A DNA stretch of 64,000 nt from assembly GCF_031456545.1 (NCBI RefSeq), contig NZ_JAVDUV010000002.1, positions 1,116,001 through 1,180,000 on the forward strand. Direction: 5' to 3'. Below are positions 1 to 7,969 of the stretch, piece after piece (position 1 is the stretch's first letter; each line of letters begins with the position of its first letter). This stretch comes from Agromyces sp. 3263. GTDB lineage: Bacteria > Actinomycetota > Actinomycetes > Actinomycetales > Microbacteriaceae. A program made the position numbers and the translations under genes. The notes below the pieces were generated by a model, which did no database searches, had not been told where the DNA came from, and was given only the letters and a program-made list of their open reading frames with translations.

Positions 1-149
1 TACCCGAGCTGCCGGGCCCACCGCCGGTTGCCGTCGATGATCATGGCGACGTGCCGGGGCAGCGCGGCTGGGTCGAGTCCACGCCGGAGGCGGTTCCCGT
101 AGAGGCGATAGAGGATGCCGCGACCGAGGGGCTGATCGCTGGTCTGCAC
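1..149 (-). CDS. uppS: Isoprenyl transferase (undecaprenyl diphosphate synthase family), N-terminal fragment
   Basis: Only the first 49 codons lie in the window; the gene continues beyond base 1. The GTG start at 149-147 gives a protein beginning MQTSDQPLGRG. It then reads RHVAMIIDGNRRWARQLG, the cis-prenyltransferase signature with the catalytic aspartate of the DGNRRWA motif. These soluble, membrane-associated enzymes add isopentenyl diphosphate units to make the polyprenyl carrier lipid of cell-wall synthesis. It is divergent from the PAQR gene at 223, the same neighbourhood seen for mycobacterial short-chain Z-prenyl synthases. The family is certain; the product chain length cannot be told from this fragment. 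Confidence 0.93.
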   Translation of the reverse strand, partial: MQTSDQPLGRGILYRLYGNRLRRGLDPAALPRHVAMIIDGNRRWARQLG

Positions 150-210
150 GGCACTACGCTACCGCTCCGCCATCGCGGGGACTCACAGCCGCGGACGACG
201 GGCGTTGGCC

Positions 211-216
211 TACGCT
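211..216 (+). promoter_or_regulatory. -10 box (TACGCT) of leaderless PAQR gene
   Basis: TACGCT is followed by six bases and then ATG at 223, so transcription should begin at or next to the A of the start codon. There is no Shine-Dalgarno sequence before this ATG. The spacing favours 223 over the in-frame TTG at 205. Confidence 0.6.
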
Positions 217-222
217 GTGTGC

Positions 223-1026
223 ATGACCCCGAAGCGCCGCCACGAGTCCGCCGACCTCGCGGAGGAGCTCAGCCGCCCGGTCGCGCCCGACGACACGTCG
301 GACCTGGCGGTCAGCCGCGACGAGCACGGGCCCGACCTGCCCAACATCCCGCTCCTCGACGACGCGCTGGCCCAGCCCGCCGACGTGAAGCCCACGTGGC
401 GCGGCTGGATCCACGCGGGCACCTTCCCGGTGACGATCGTCGCGGGCGTGGTACTCATCGTGCTCGCCGAGGGCGCCCCCGCGAAGTGGGCGTCAGCGGT
501 CTTCACCCTCACGTCGATGCTGCTCTTCGGCAACTCCGCGCTGTACCACCGGTTCGACTGGAAACCGCGCACGAAGCTCGTGCTGAAGCGCATCGACCAC
601 GCCAACATCTTCCTGCTCATCGCGGGCACGTACACGCCGCTGGCGATCCTCGCGCTGCCGCCCGAGAAGGGCTGGCTGCTCCTCGGCATCGTGTGGGCCG
701 GCGCGCTCATCGGCATCGGGTTCCGCGTGTTCTGGATCCACGCGCCGCGATGGCTCTACGTGCCGCTGTACCTGCTGCTCGGCTGGGCGGCGGTCATGTA
801 CCTCGGCGACCTGCTGGAGGCGAGCGTCGCGATGATGGTGCTCGTCATCGTCGGCGGCCTGCTCTACACCGCCGGCGCGATCGTCTATGCGCTAAAGAAG
901 CCGAACCCGTGGCCCGGCCGGTTCGGGTTCCACGAGATCTTCCATGCCTGCACCGTGCTGGCGTTCATGTGCCACTGGACGGCGACGCTCATCATCGCGA
1001 TGCACCCCGTCTACCACGTGGGCTGA
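223..1026 (+). CDS. trhA: PAQR / hemolysin III family membrane protein
   Basis: This 267-residue protein has an acidic soluble N-terminus of about 60 residues, then seven predicted hydrophobic segments. It carries the family motifs: SALYHRFDW near residue 115, DHANIFLLIAGTYTP near 133, and a C-terminal HEIFHACTVLAFMCHW with histidines expected to bind zinc. Bacterial members (hemolysin III, TrhA) act in the cytoplasmic membrane and have been linked to lipid homeostasis. True hemolytic activity is not implied. The ATG at 223 is chosen because a TACGCT -10 box sits six bases upstream. The extended N-terminus is longer than in typical 210-230 residue members. Confidence 0.9.
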   Translation: MTPKRRHESADLAEELSRPVAPDDTSDLAVSRDEHGPDLPNIPLLDDALAQPADVKPTWRGWIHAGTFPVTIVAGVVLIVLAEGAPAKWASAVFTLTSMLLFGNSALYHRFDWKPRTKLVLKRIDHANIFLLIAGTYTPLAILALPPEKGWLLLGIVWAGALIGIGFRVFWIHAPRWLYVPLYLLLGWAAVMYLGDLLEASVAMMVLVIVGGLLYTAGAIVYALKKPNPWPGRFGFHEIFHACTVLAFMCHWTATLIIAMHPVYHVG

Positions 1027-1077
1027 GCCCTCCGACGCCGGCGCGGCACGCGAGTCGGCCCGCCGCCGCTCGGGTCG

Positions 1078-1425
1078 TCAGCGAACGGGCGGCTGGCCCT
1101 CGTCGTCGTGGTCGTCGGAGGCCGCCGGCCGGGCCTCGTCGGACGGCGGCGCCTTCGCGATCGGGGGCTCCGCGGCATCCGGCCCGGCGAAGCCGTCCTC
1201 GAGCTCGTGGAGCTCCTCCTCGCGACGCTCGGCCTCGAGCTGCTCGCGCACCTCGGCACGGTAGTTCACCCGGCGGATGCGACGCACCATGTCGAGCACG
1301 AGCAGCACGACGACGACCATGACGAGGAACGTGAGGACGAACCCCCAGATGCCGGGCGTCACGGTGTTCGGATCGAACTCCTCCTCGGCCGCGTGGACGA
1401 GGAGGCGTGGGGCGGCGGCGATCAC
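1078..1425 (-). CDS. Small single-pass membrane protein with acidic coiled C-terminus
   Basis: I do not recognise a named family. The GTG start at 1425 follows a CGGAGCG ribosome-binding site. The 115-residue product has one strong transmembrane helix (about residues 25-47, WGFVLTFLVMVVVVLLVLDMV). A basic patch (RRIRRVNYR) and a charged, helical EAERREEELHELEDG segment suggestive of a coiled coil follow, then a disordered acidic tail. Position and size match the conserved small membrane protein that lies next to mycothiol S-conjugate amidase (mca) in other actinobacteria. Here it faces the DUF4307 gene across 132 bases with no mca between them. Function is unknown. Confidence 0.75.
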   Translation of the reverse strand: MIAAAPRLLVHAAEEEFDPNTVTPGIWGFVLTFLVMVVVVLLVLDMVRRIRRVNYRAEVREQLEAERREEELHELEDGFAGPDAAEPPIAKAPPSDEARPAASDDHDDEGQPPVR

Positions 1426-1507
1426 GAGTGCGCTCCGTCGATGGGGCAGGCGGGCACGACGAGCATCGGACTCACTTTCGCAGCGGATTTCGGCTTCGCG
1501 GGGGCGG

Positions 1508-1529
1508 CTAGGCTGGATGCCAAGCCTAG
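1508..1529. promoter_or_regulatory. Inverted CTAGGCT/AGCCTAG pair between divergent genes
   Basis: CTAGGCT (1508-1514) and AGCCTAG (1523-1529) form a perfect 7-base inverted repeat around GGATGCCA. Each arm contains TAGGCT, a good -10 hexamer for its own strand. The site may therefore hold two overlapping, face-to-face promoters for the DUF4307 gene and the small membrane protein, or a short hairpin in the DUF4307 leader. Confidence 0.45.
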
Positions 1530-1557
1530 ACGATCGACGTGGGAAGGAGCCGAGGCC

Positions 1558-1968
1558 GTGGCCGAGCAGCAGTCCGACACGCTCGCCGCACGCTACGGCC
1601 GCACCCGCACCAATCGCACCCGCGACCGGCTGCTCCTGATCGGCGGAGCGGTCGCCTTCGCGGTCGTGCTGATCGCCTGGGTCGTGTGGGCTGGCCTCGA
1701 CGGCCAGAAGCCCTCGGTCGAGGCCATCGACACCGGTCACCGGCTGCTCAACGACGAACGCGCCGTGGAGGTCAGCTGGACGCTCTCGGTGCCGCCCGGC
1801 AACGAGACGGCCTGCATCGTGCAGGCCTACGACGAGGACTTCACCGTGGTCGGTTGGAAGGTCGTCGAGATCCCGGCATCCGACCGTCATCTGCGCACCT
1901 TCACCGACACCGTACGCGTTGCGCGCGAAGCGAACACGGGTTTGATTTCGCGCTGCTGGCTCACCTAA
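1558..1968 (+). CDS. DUF4307 single-pass membrane protein
   Basis: The GTG start at 1558 is preceded by GGAAGGAG. The 136-residue product has a short basic cytosolic N-terminus (ARYGRTRTNRTRDR), one transmembrane helix at about residues 24-44, and an extracytoplasmic part. That part contains EVSWTLSVPPGNETACIVQAYDEDFTVVGWKVVEIP, the hallmark of DUF4307, with two cysteines (ACIV and SRCWLT). The family is conserved upstream of greA in actinobacteria, usually next to mca. Its function is unknown; membrane anchoring with an external beta-rich domain is the visible part. Confidence 0.85.
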   Translation: MAEQQSDTLAARYGRTRTNRTRDRLLLIGGAVAFAVVLIAWVVWAGLDGQKPSVEAIDTGHRLLNDERAVEVSWTLSVPPGNETACIVQAYDEDFTVVGWKVVEIPASDRHLRTFTDTVRVAREANTGLISRCWLT

Positions 1969-2025
1969 TATGGGGCATTCGCCTCGGCAGCTGCCGGGGC
2001 GACACGTCTATCTCAGGAGTGCACC

Positions 2026-2517
2026 ATGGCGCAGGACGCCACCGTCACCTGGCTCACGCAGGAGGCCTTCGACCGACTCGCAGCCGAGCTCGAGGAGCTC
2101 TCCACGCATGGTCGCGAGGAGATCGCCAAGCGCATCGAGGCCGCGCGTGAAGAGGGCGACCTCAAGGAGAACGGCGGGTACCACGCCGCGAAGGACGAGC
2201 AGGGCAAGCAGGAGGCGCGCATCCGCCAGCTGAAGGAGCTGCTGCGCACGGCCCAGGTCGGCGAGGCGCCGCAGTCGTCGGGCGTCGTCGAGCCCGGCAC
2301 CGTCATCACCGCCGTCATCGCCGGTGACGAGGAGACCTTCCTCATCGGCAGCCGCGAGATCGCCGGCGACTCCGAGCTCGACGTGTTCAGCGAGCAGTCC
2401 CCGCTCGGCGCCGCCATCATCGGCCTGAAGGTCGGCGACCGCACCACTTACACCGCGCCGAACGGGCGCGAGATCTCGGTGGAGGTCACCGGCGTCGAGA
2501 CCTGGGGCGGCCAGTAG
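2026..2517 (+). CDS. greA: Transcription elongation factor GreA
   Basis: The 163-residue length and sequence are typical. The N-terminal coiled-coil hairpin (residues about 10-80, including AAREEGDLKENGGYHAAKDEQG) carries the acidic tip residues that enter the RNA polymerase secondary channel and stimulate cleavage of backtracked RNA. The C-terminal FKBP-like domain follows (SPLGAAIIGLKVGDRTTYTAPNGREISVEV). An AGGAG site precedes the ATG by eight bases. A hairpin terminator follows the stop codon, so greA is the last gene of the DUF4307-greA unit. Confidence 0.97.
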   Translation: MAQDATVTWLTQEAFDRLAAELEELSTHGREEIAKRIEAAREEGDLKENGGYHAAKDEQGKQEARIRQLKELLRTAQVGEAPQSSGVVEPGTVITAVIAGDEETFLIGSREIAGDSELDVFSEQSPLGAAIIGLKVGDRTTYTAPNGREISVEVTGVETWGGQ

Positions 2518-2540
2518 GACGCGTCCCGCCCGAGCGATCC

Positions 2541-2571
2541 GACGGCCTCCGCGCACTGCGCGGGGGCCGTC
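2541..2571 (+). terminator. Hairpin terminator after greA
   Basis: GACGGCC and GGCCGTC flank an inner TCCGCGC/GCGCGGG pairing, giving a long GC-rich stem 23 bases after the greA stop codon. There is no clear T-tract, as is common in GC-rich actinobacteria. The convergent ilvA gene ends at 2607, so the hairpin may serve both strands. Confidence 0.65.
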
Positions 2572-2606
2572 GTCGTCGGGGCATCCCCGGTGACGGGGAG
2601 CGAGGA

Positions 2607-3845
2607 TCAGTCGGTCTCGACCCGCGGCTCGTACCCGGCGCGGCGCAGCACCTCGACGACATGCTCGCGGTGCTCGGGACCCCGGGTCTCGACCGAGAGC
2701 CGGAGCTCGACCTCGGAGATCTGCAACCCCGATCCGTGCCGGGTGTGCAGCACCTCGATGACGTTGGCGTTCGCCTCCGCGAGCAGCTCGGCGACGCGGG
2801 CGAGCTGGCCGGGCCGGTCGGGCAGCCCGACGCTGATCGTCAGGTAGCGGTCGGACGCGCTGAGGCCGTGCGCGACGACGCGCTGCATGAGCAGCGGATC
2901 GATGTTGCCCCCAGACAGCACGGCCACGATGGGCCCGTCGGTGGGCACGGCGCCAGTCATCATGGCCGCGACCGCGACGGCGCCCGCCGGCTCGACGACG
3001 AGCTTGGCCCGCTCGAGGAGCACGAGGAGGGCACGGGCGATGTCGTCCTCCGAGACCGTGACGACCTCGTCGATCGCCTCCCGGATGATCGCGAAGTTGA
3101 GCTCGCCCGGGCGGTACACGGCGATGCCGTCGGCGATCGTCGGCACGACCGGCACCTGCCTGGGCTGCCCCGCGGCGAGGGAGGCGACGTAGGGCGCGGC
3201 GTTCTCGGCCTGCACCCCGACGATGCGGATGGTGCGGCCCTCGCGCGCGGCCTGCTGCTTCGCCGCGCTGGCGATGCCCGCGGCGAGGCCACCGCCGCCG
3301 ATCGGCACGACGATGGTCGTGGCATCCGGAGCCTGCTCGAGGATCTCGAGGCCGAGCGTGCCCTGCCCGGCGATCACGTCGGGGTGGTCGAACGGCGGGA
3401 TCACCACGGCGCCCGTCTCGGCGGCGAACGCGGTGGCCGCTTCGAGGGTCTCGCCGATCGAGTCGCCCTGGAGCACGACGTCTGCTCCGTACTGGCGAGT
3501 GGCATCGAGCTTCGGCAGGGCCACGCCGACGGGCATGAAGATCGTGGCGCGGATGCCGAGCTCGCGGGCTGCGTAGGCGACGCCCTGGGCGTGGTTCCCG
3601 GCGGAGGCGGCGACGACCCCCCGCGCGCGCTCCTCGGCGCTCAGCGCCGAGATGCGGTGGTACGCCCCGCGCAGCTTGTAGGAGCCGGTGCGCTGGAGGT
3701 TCTCGCACTTCAGGTACACGGGCACGCCGAGCCGGTCGGCGAGGAACCGGGAGGTCTCCATCGGCGTACGCCGCGCCACGCGCGCCACGACCTCGCGAGC
3801 GTCCTCGAACTGGGCGAGGCCGGGCCCCGGAATGGTGGTGATCAC
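2607..3845 (-). CDS. ilvA: Threonine ammonia-lyase with C-terminal ACT domain
   Basis: This PLP enzyme deaminates L-threonine to 2-oxobutanoate, the first step of isoleucine synthesis or of threonine catabolism. Of 412 residues, the fold-II catalytic domain covers about 1-325. The PLP lysine lies in RTGSYKLRGAY (K57), the substrate loop in SAGNHAQG, and the phosphate-cup glycines in PIGGGGLAAG. A single ACT domain follows (DRYLTISVGLPDRPGQLARV), as in the shorter catabolic-type enzymes. The GTG start has GAGGAG upstream, located inside the end of the AI-2E permease gene, so the two genes are probably translationally coupled. Biosynthetic versus catabolic role is not settled by sequence. Confidence 0.94.
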   Translation of the reverse strand: MITTIPGPGLAQFEDAREVVARVARRTPMETSRFLADRLGVPVYLKCENLQRTGSYKLRGAYHRISALSAEERARGVVAASAGNHAQGVAYAARELGIRATIFMPVGVALPKLDATRQYGADVVLQGDSIGETLEAATAFAAETGAVVIPPFDHPDVIAGQGTLGLEILEQAPDATTIVVPIGGGGLAAGIASAAKQQAAREGRTIRIVGVQAENAAPYVASLAAGQPRQVPVVPTIADGIAVYRPGELNFAIIREAIDEVVTVSEDDIARALLVLLERAKLVVEPAGAVAVAAMMTGAVPTDGPIVAVLSGGNIDPLLMQRVVAHGLSASDRYLTISVGLPDRPGQLARVAELLAEANANVIEVLHTRHGSGLQISEVELRLSVETRGPEHREHVVEVLRRAGYEPRVETD

Positions 3846-3849
3846 GTGT

Positions 3850-5070
3850 TCATTCTCCTCGCTGGTAGCCCGGCCGCTGCGGCACGGTGCGCCAGAGCGG
3901 AGATCGCACCTCGTCGGACGGTGGGGCGGCGTCGCCCTTCCAGCTCCCGGATGACACGTAGTTGATCATGACGTTGAGCACCGCGGCGACGGGCACCGCG
4001 AACAGGGCGCCGGGAATGCCGGCGACGAGGGAACCGGTCGCGACGGCGACGACGACGCCGAGCGGATGCACCTTCACGGCCGTGCCCATGATGAGCGGCT
4101 GCAGCACGTGGCCCTCGACCTGCTGCACGAGCAGCACGATGCCGAGCATGATGAGCGCGATGACCGGTCCGTTGTAGACGAGGGCGACGAAGACGGCGAG
4201 GGCGCCGGTCACGACCGCGCCGACGATCGGGATGAACGAGCCGAGGAAGACGAGGATGGCGATGGGCACCGCCAGCGGGACCCCCAGGAAGAACGCGCCG
4301 AGGCCGATGCCGATCGCGTCGATGGTGGCGACGAGGATCTGCACCTTCACGAAGTTCTGCAGCGTGTTCCACCCGGCGAGCCCGGCGCCGTCGACGGCGG
4401 CCCGTGCGCGGCGCGGGAAGACTCCGACGATCCAGCGCCAGATGCCACGCCCGTCGATCAGGATGAAGAGCGTCGCGAAGAGCGTGAGCAGCGTGCCGGC
4501 GAGGAAGTGCCCGAGCGTCGACCCGAGCGAGAGCGCGCCGCTGACGAGGATGCCGCTGTCCTCCTGCACGGAGGAGGCGATCTGCGCCATCCAGTCGTTG
4601 AGCTGCTGCTCGGTGATGTGGAAGGGACCCTGGAGGAGCGACTCGCGGAACTGGTCCCACGCCACGACCGACTGCTCCGCGAGGTCGCTGGCGCCCCGGG
4701 CGATGAACGTGATGCCGACGGCGAGCAGTCCGCCGACGATGACGAGGGCGGTGAGCATCGCGACGGCGACGGCGAGCCACTTCGGCCAGCGGTGGCGCTG
4801 CAGGAACTTCGAGAACGGCACGAGCAGCGCGCCGAGGAGCACCGCCACGAGCAGCGGGATGACGATGAGACGAAGCTGGATGATGAGGAAGATGACGACG
4901 GCGAGGACGCCGCCGACGAGGAGGAGGCGCCACGACCAGGCGGCGGCGAGGCGCATGCCGAAGGGCACCGATTCGGAGGCATCCCGGCGCGTCGGGGGCG
5001 GCGTCTCCCGGCCGCCCGCCTGGCGCCTGCCGATGAACCCGCCCCGAGCCTTCCCCGCCGACTCCGTCAT
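3850..5070 (-). CDS. AI-2E family transporter (PF01594-type membrane protein)
   Basis: The 406-residue protein has a basic soluble N-terminus, two hydrophobic helices near residues 45-90 and a long helical extracytoplasmic segment (about 120-185). A C-terminal bundle of five to six helices follows, containing the family-typical FLGSFIPIVGAVVTGALAVFVAL and GSLVAGIPGALFAVPVAAVLNVMINY. Members were named for AI-2 export, but several act as ion antiporters, so the substrate is unknown. The ATG at 5070 is placed by a TAGACT -10 box six bases upstream (leaderless). The stop codon lies four bases before the ilvA start. Confidence 0.88.
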   Translation of the reverse strand: MTESAGKARGGFIGRRQAGGRETPPPTRRDASESVPFGMRLAAAWSWRLLLVGGVLAVVIFLIIQLRLIVIPLLVAVLLGALLVPFSKFLQRHRWPKWLAVAVAMLTALVIVGGLLAVGITFIARGASDLAEQSVVAWDQFRESLLQGPFHITEQQLNDWMAQIASSVQEDSGILVSGALSLGSTLGHFLAGTLLTLFATLFILIDGRGIWRWIVGVFPRRARAAVDGAGLAGWNTLQNFVKVQILVATIDAIGIGLGAFFLGVPLAVPIAILVFLGSFIPIVGAVVTGALAVFVALVYNGPVIALIMLGIVLLVQQVEGHVLQPLIMGTAVKVHPLGVVVAVATGSLVAGIPGALFAVPVAAVLNVMINYVSSGSWKGDAAPPSDEVRSPLWRTVPQRPGYQRGE

Positions 5071-5076
5071 CGCTCC

Positions 5077-5082
5077 AGTCTA
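5077..5082 (-). promoter_or_regulatory. -10 box (TAGACT) of the AI-2E permease-ilvA operon
   Basis: On the minus strand TAGACT is followed by GGAGCG and ATG. The six-base spacing predicts a leaderless transcript starting at the ATG. Confidence 0.6.
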
Positions 5083-5136
5083 GGCGGGCCGCATGCGGCG
5101 AGCGGCATGATTGCGCCCGCTGTCGGTGGTCGCGTA

Positions 5137-5142
5137 TAGGGT
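5137..5142 (+). promoter_or_regulatory. -10 region (TATAGGGT) of the YcaQ-like gene
   Basis: The TATAGG/TAGGGT overlap at 5135-5142 lies nine to eleven bases before the ATG at 5152, close enough for a leaderless or nearly leaderless start. No ribosome-binding site is visible. Confidence 0.5.
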
Positions 5143-5151
5143 CGGGGCACC

Positions 5152-6363
5152 ATGGTCGACACCGTCTCCCTCGCGCTCGCCCGCCGCATCGCCCTCACGG
5201 CCCAGGGCTTCGGCCGCCCCGTGCCGGAGTCACCCGGCACGCGCCAGGTCGCCGCGGTGATCGACCGGCTGGGGCTGTTGCAGATCGACTCGGTCAACGT
5301 GTTCGAACGCAGCCACTACCTCCCAGCCTTCAGCCGGATCGGCGACTACGACCGGCAGGTCCTCGACCGCCTCACCACCGGCCGACGGGGCCGCACGGTG
5401 GAGTACTGGGCGCACCAGGCGGCGTTCATCCCGCGCGACCTGTGGCCGCTCTTCGAGTTCCGGCGCGAGGAGCACCGCCGGGTCGGCAGCGACTGGGGCG
5501 GGTGGCTCGTCGAGAACCGCCCGCTCGCTGACTGGCTGCGCGGCGAGCTCGGCGCCAACGGGCCGATGCGGGCGAGCGACATCGAGCACGACGCGAACGA
5601 GCGTCGCGGCCCGTGGTGGGGTTGGTCCGACGTCAAGCGCACGCTCGAGTGGATGTTCCGGGTCGGCGAGGTCGTCTGCATCGAACGGCGGCGGTTCGAG
5701 CGGGTCTACGCGCTGCCCGAGCAGGCGCTTGCGCCCGAGCTGCTCTGCGAGGCGCCGGCCGAGGCCGACGCGGTGCGCGAACTGATCGGCCGCGCGGCAT
5801 CCGCCCTCGGCATCGCCACCGAGGCCGACCTGGCCGACTACTGGCGCATGAAGCGCACGCCCGTGCGCGCGGCGATCCGCGACCTCGAAGACGCCGGGGT
5901 GCTGCTGCCCGTGCAGGTGCCCGGGTGGACGACCGGCACGCGACCGACACCGACCTGGCTGCATCGCGATGCGCGACGGCCCCGCCGCGTCGAGGGGGCG
6001 ACCGTGCTCTCGCCGTTCGACCCGGTGGTCTGGTTCCGGCCGCGCACCGAGCGCCTGTTCGACTTCCACTACCGCATCGAGATCTACACGCCCGAACCTG
6101 ATCGCAAGTTCGGCTACTACTCGCTGCCCGTGCTCATCGACGACGACGTGGTCGGCCGCGTCGACCTCAAGAGCGATCGCAAGGCCAAGGTGCTGCGCGT
6201 GCAGTCGGCCTGGTCCGAGTCCGGCGCCCCGGCCGACGCCGCGGCGCGGCTCGTGCCCGTGCTGTGGCGGGCGGCCGCCTGGCAGGGGCTCGACGGCATC
6301 GAGGTGGCCGACCGCGGCGACCTCGCGCCCGCGCTCCGCGCCGAGCTCGCGTCGGCGGCGTGA
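5152..6363 (+). CDS. Winged-helix DNA glycosylase-like protein (YcaQ / AlkX family)
   Basis: The 403-residue protein matches the HTH_42 family, whose studied members (E. coli YcaQ, Streptomyces AlkZ) excise bulky or cross-linking base lesions. The catalytic Gln-x-Asp-type motif appears in LGLLQIDSVNVFERSHYLPAF (about residues 40-60). Typical winged-helix blocks (EYWAHQAAFIPRDLWPLFEFRREEH, GWSDVKRTLEWMFRVGEV, SPFDPVVWFRPRTERLFDFHYRIEIY) follow through to the C-terminus. The gene is single and divergent from the AI-2E permease operon, so it is likely a housekeeping repair enzyme rather than a self-resistance gene of a toxin cluster. Confidence 0.88.
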   Translation: MVDTVSLALARRIALTAQGFGRPVPESPGTRQVAAVIDRLGLLQIDSVNVFERSHYLPAFSRIGDYDRQVLDRLTTGRRGRTVEYWAHQAAFIPRDLWPLFEFRREEHRRVGSDWGGWLVENRPLADWLRGELGANGPMRASDIEHDANERRGPWWGWSDVKRTLEWMFRVGEVVCIERRRFERVYALPEQALAPELLCEAPAEADAVRELIGRAASALGIATEADLADYWRMKRTPVRAAIRDLEDAGVLLPVQVPGWTTGTRPTPTWLHRDARRPRRVEGATVLSPFDPVVWFRPRTERLFDFHYRIEIYTPEPDRKFGYYSLPVLIDDDVVGRVDLKSDRKAKVLRVQSAWSESGAPADAAARLVPVLWRAAAWQGLDGIEVADRGDLAPALRAELASAA

Positions 6364-6385
6364 GTCGCGACGACGTGCGACCGGC

Positions 6386-7264
6386 CTAGAAGGCGCCGCC
6401 CATCTGCTCGAGCCGCTTCACGCGCTCGGCGATCGGCGGATGCGTCGCGAAGAGGCGGCCGACCACGCCCGGCTTCAGCGGATCCGCGATCCAGAGGTGG
6501 GCCATCGACGTGTTCTGGCGACGCATCGGCCGGCCGTACTGCTCGAGCTTCTCGAGGGCGCTCGCCAGTGCGTCGGGGTGACGGGTCGTCATCGCGCCCG
6601 TGGCATCCGCCAGGTACTCGCGCTGACGTGAGACCGCCAGTTGCACCAGGCTGGCGACGAGCGGGGCGATGAGCATGGCGACGAGGCCCACGACCAACAG
6701 GATCGGATTGCCGTTGCTGTTGTTGTTGCGGCCGAAGAAGGTCATGCGCACGAACATGTCGGAGATGAACCCGACGGCCACGACGAGGCCGAACACGATC
6801 ATCGACAGGCGGATGTCGTAGTTGCGCACATGCCCGAGCTCGTGGGCCATGACGCCCTCGAGCTCGGCGTCGTCCAGGAGCTCGAGCAGGCCCGTGGTGG
6901 CCGCGACCACGGCATGCTCGGGGTCACGGCCGGTGGCGAAGGCGTTGGGCGCCGGGTCGGAGATGACGAACACCCGGGGCATCGGCGTGCCCGTCGCGAT
7001 CGACAGGTTCTCGACGGTGCGCCACAGCCGTGGGTGGTCGGCCTTGCTGCGCAACTCGATCGCGCCCGACATGGCGAGGGCCTGCCGGTCGGCGGTGAAG
7101 TACTGGAACAGCGCGTAGGCGCTGGCGATCACGACGGTGACGATCACGATGGTGGGGTCCTGGTAGACCCATGCCGCGAGCCATCCGAGCCCGCCGATGA
7201 TGGCCAGGAAGAACAGGATGATGAAGACGGTGTTGCGTTTGTTCCTGGCGATCGCTCGGTACAA
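6386..7264 (-). CDS. htpX: Membrane zinc metalloprotease HtpX
   Basis: This M48 peptidase degrades misfolded membrane proteins at the cytoplasmic membrane. The 292-residue product has two N-terminal helices (FIILFFLAIIGGLGWLAAWVY and the following TIVIVTVVIASAYALFQYF). The zinc motif is HELGH in GVMAHELGHVRNYD (about residue 147). Two further helices and the third zinc ligand region REYLADATGA come after it. The start is a TTG at 7264 with AAGGG seven bases upstream, nine bases after the lemA stop codon, so lemA-htpX form an operon. Confidence 0.95.
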   Translation of the reverse strand: MYRAIARNKRNTVFIILFFLAIIGGLGWLAAWVYQDPTIVIVTVVIASAYALFQYFTADRQALAMSGAIELRSKADHPRLWRTVENLSIATGTPMPRVFVISDPAPNAFATGRDPEHAVVAATTGLLELLDDAELEGVMAHELGHVRNYDIRLSMIVFGLVVAVGFISDMFVRMTFFGRNNNSNGNPILLVVGLVAMLIAPLVASLVQLAVSRQREYLADATGAMTTRHPDALASALEKLEQYGRPMRRQNTSMAHLWIADPLKPGVVGRLFATHPPIAERVKRLEQMGGAF

Positions 7265-7273
7265 CGCCGGCCC

Positions 7274-7840
7274 TTAGAACTGCACGCGCGGCGGCTCTGC
7301 GATGGCCGCAGGCTCCGTGACCTCGAAGAAGTCCCGCTCGTGGAAGCCCAGGCCGCGCACGAACAGGGTGTTGGGGAACACCTTGATCTTCGTGTTGAGC
7401 TCCCGCACGCCGCCGTTGTAGAAGCGGCGCGACGCCTGGATCTTGTCTTCGGTGTCGACCAGCTCGGACTGCAGCTGGAGGAAGTTCTGGCTGGCCTGCA
7501 GCTGCGGGTACGCCTCGGCGACCGCGAAGATCGACTTCAGCGCCTGCTGCATGTGGTTCTCGGCTGCCCCCGCCTCGGCCGGCCCCTGCGCCTGCAGCGT
7601 CTCCGCGCGCGCGCGTGTGACGTTCTCGAAGACGGCCTTCTCGTGGGCCGCGTAGCCCTTGACCGCCTCGATCAGGTTGGGGATGAGGTCGGCCCGGCGC
7701 TTGAGCTGCACGGTGATGTCGCTCCACGCCTCGTCGACGCGGACGTTGAGGGTCACGAGGGAGTTGTAGGTCGCCCAGAGGTAGATCCCGATGATCACCA
7801 CGAGCGCGACGACGATGATGACGGGGATCAGCCATTCCAT
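7274..7840 (-). CDS. lemA: LemA family protein
   Basis: The 188-residue protein starts with one membrane helix (residues 3-24, LIPVIIVVALVVIIGIYLW). The family core YNSLVTLNVRVDEAWSDITVQLKRRADLIPNLIEAVKGYAAHE follows, and the helical bundle ends with NTLFVRGLGFHERDFFE. LemA proteins are membrane-anchored helical bundles of uncertain role, very often paired with htpX, as here. The ATG at 7840 has AGGAG ten bases upstream. Confidence 0.93.
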   Translation of the reverse strand: MEWLIPVIIVVALVVIIGIYLWATYNSLVTLNVRVDEAWSDITVQLKRRADLIPNLIEAVKGYAAHEKAVFENVTRARAETLQAQGPAEAGAAENHMQQALKSIFAVAEAYPQLQASQNFLQLQSELVDTEDKIQASRRFYNGGVRELNTKIKVFPNTLFVRGLGFHERDFFEVTEPAAIAEPPRVQF

Positions 7841-7957
7841 GGCACGGACTCCTAGCGCTCCAGCGACGATCGGGGGTGCTCTCATCCTACCGAGCGGGCA
7901 GGCGGCACCAGTGGGCTTCCCATGAGACTCGGAGGGAACCGCGGGCACCGCCGGGCG

Positions 7958-7963
7958 TAGGCT
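7958..7963 (+). promoter_or_regulatory. -10 box (TAGGCT) of the TetR-ABC exporter operon
   Basis: TAGGCT, six bases, then GTG at 7970: a leaderless arrangement that supports this start codon. Confidence 0.6.
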
Positions 7964-7969
7964 CGCGGT

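Noticed and set aside
51..1322. Long open frames with Arg/Ala/Pro-rich translations opposite or across real genes throughout the window
   Set aside because: At this GC content stop codons are rare in all frames. These frames show no family motifs, have extreme composition and overlap well-identified genes.
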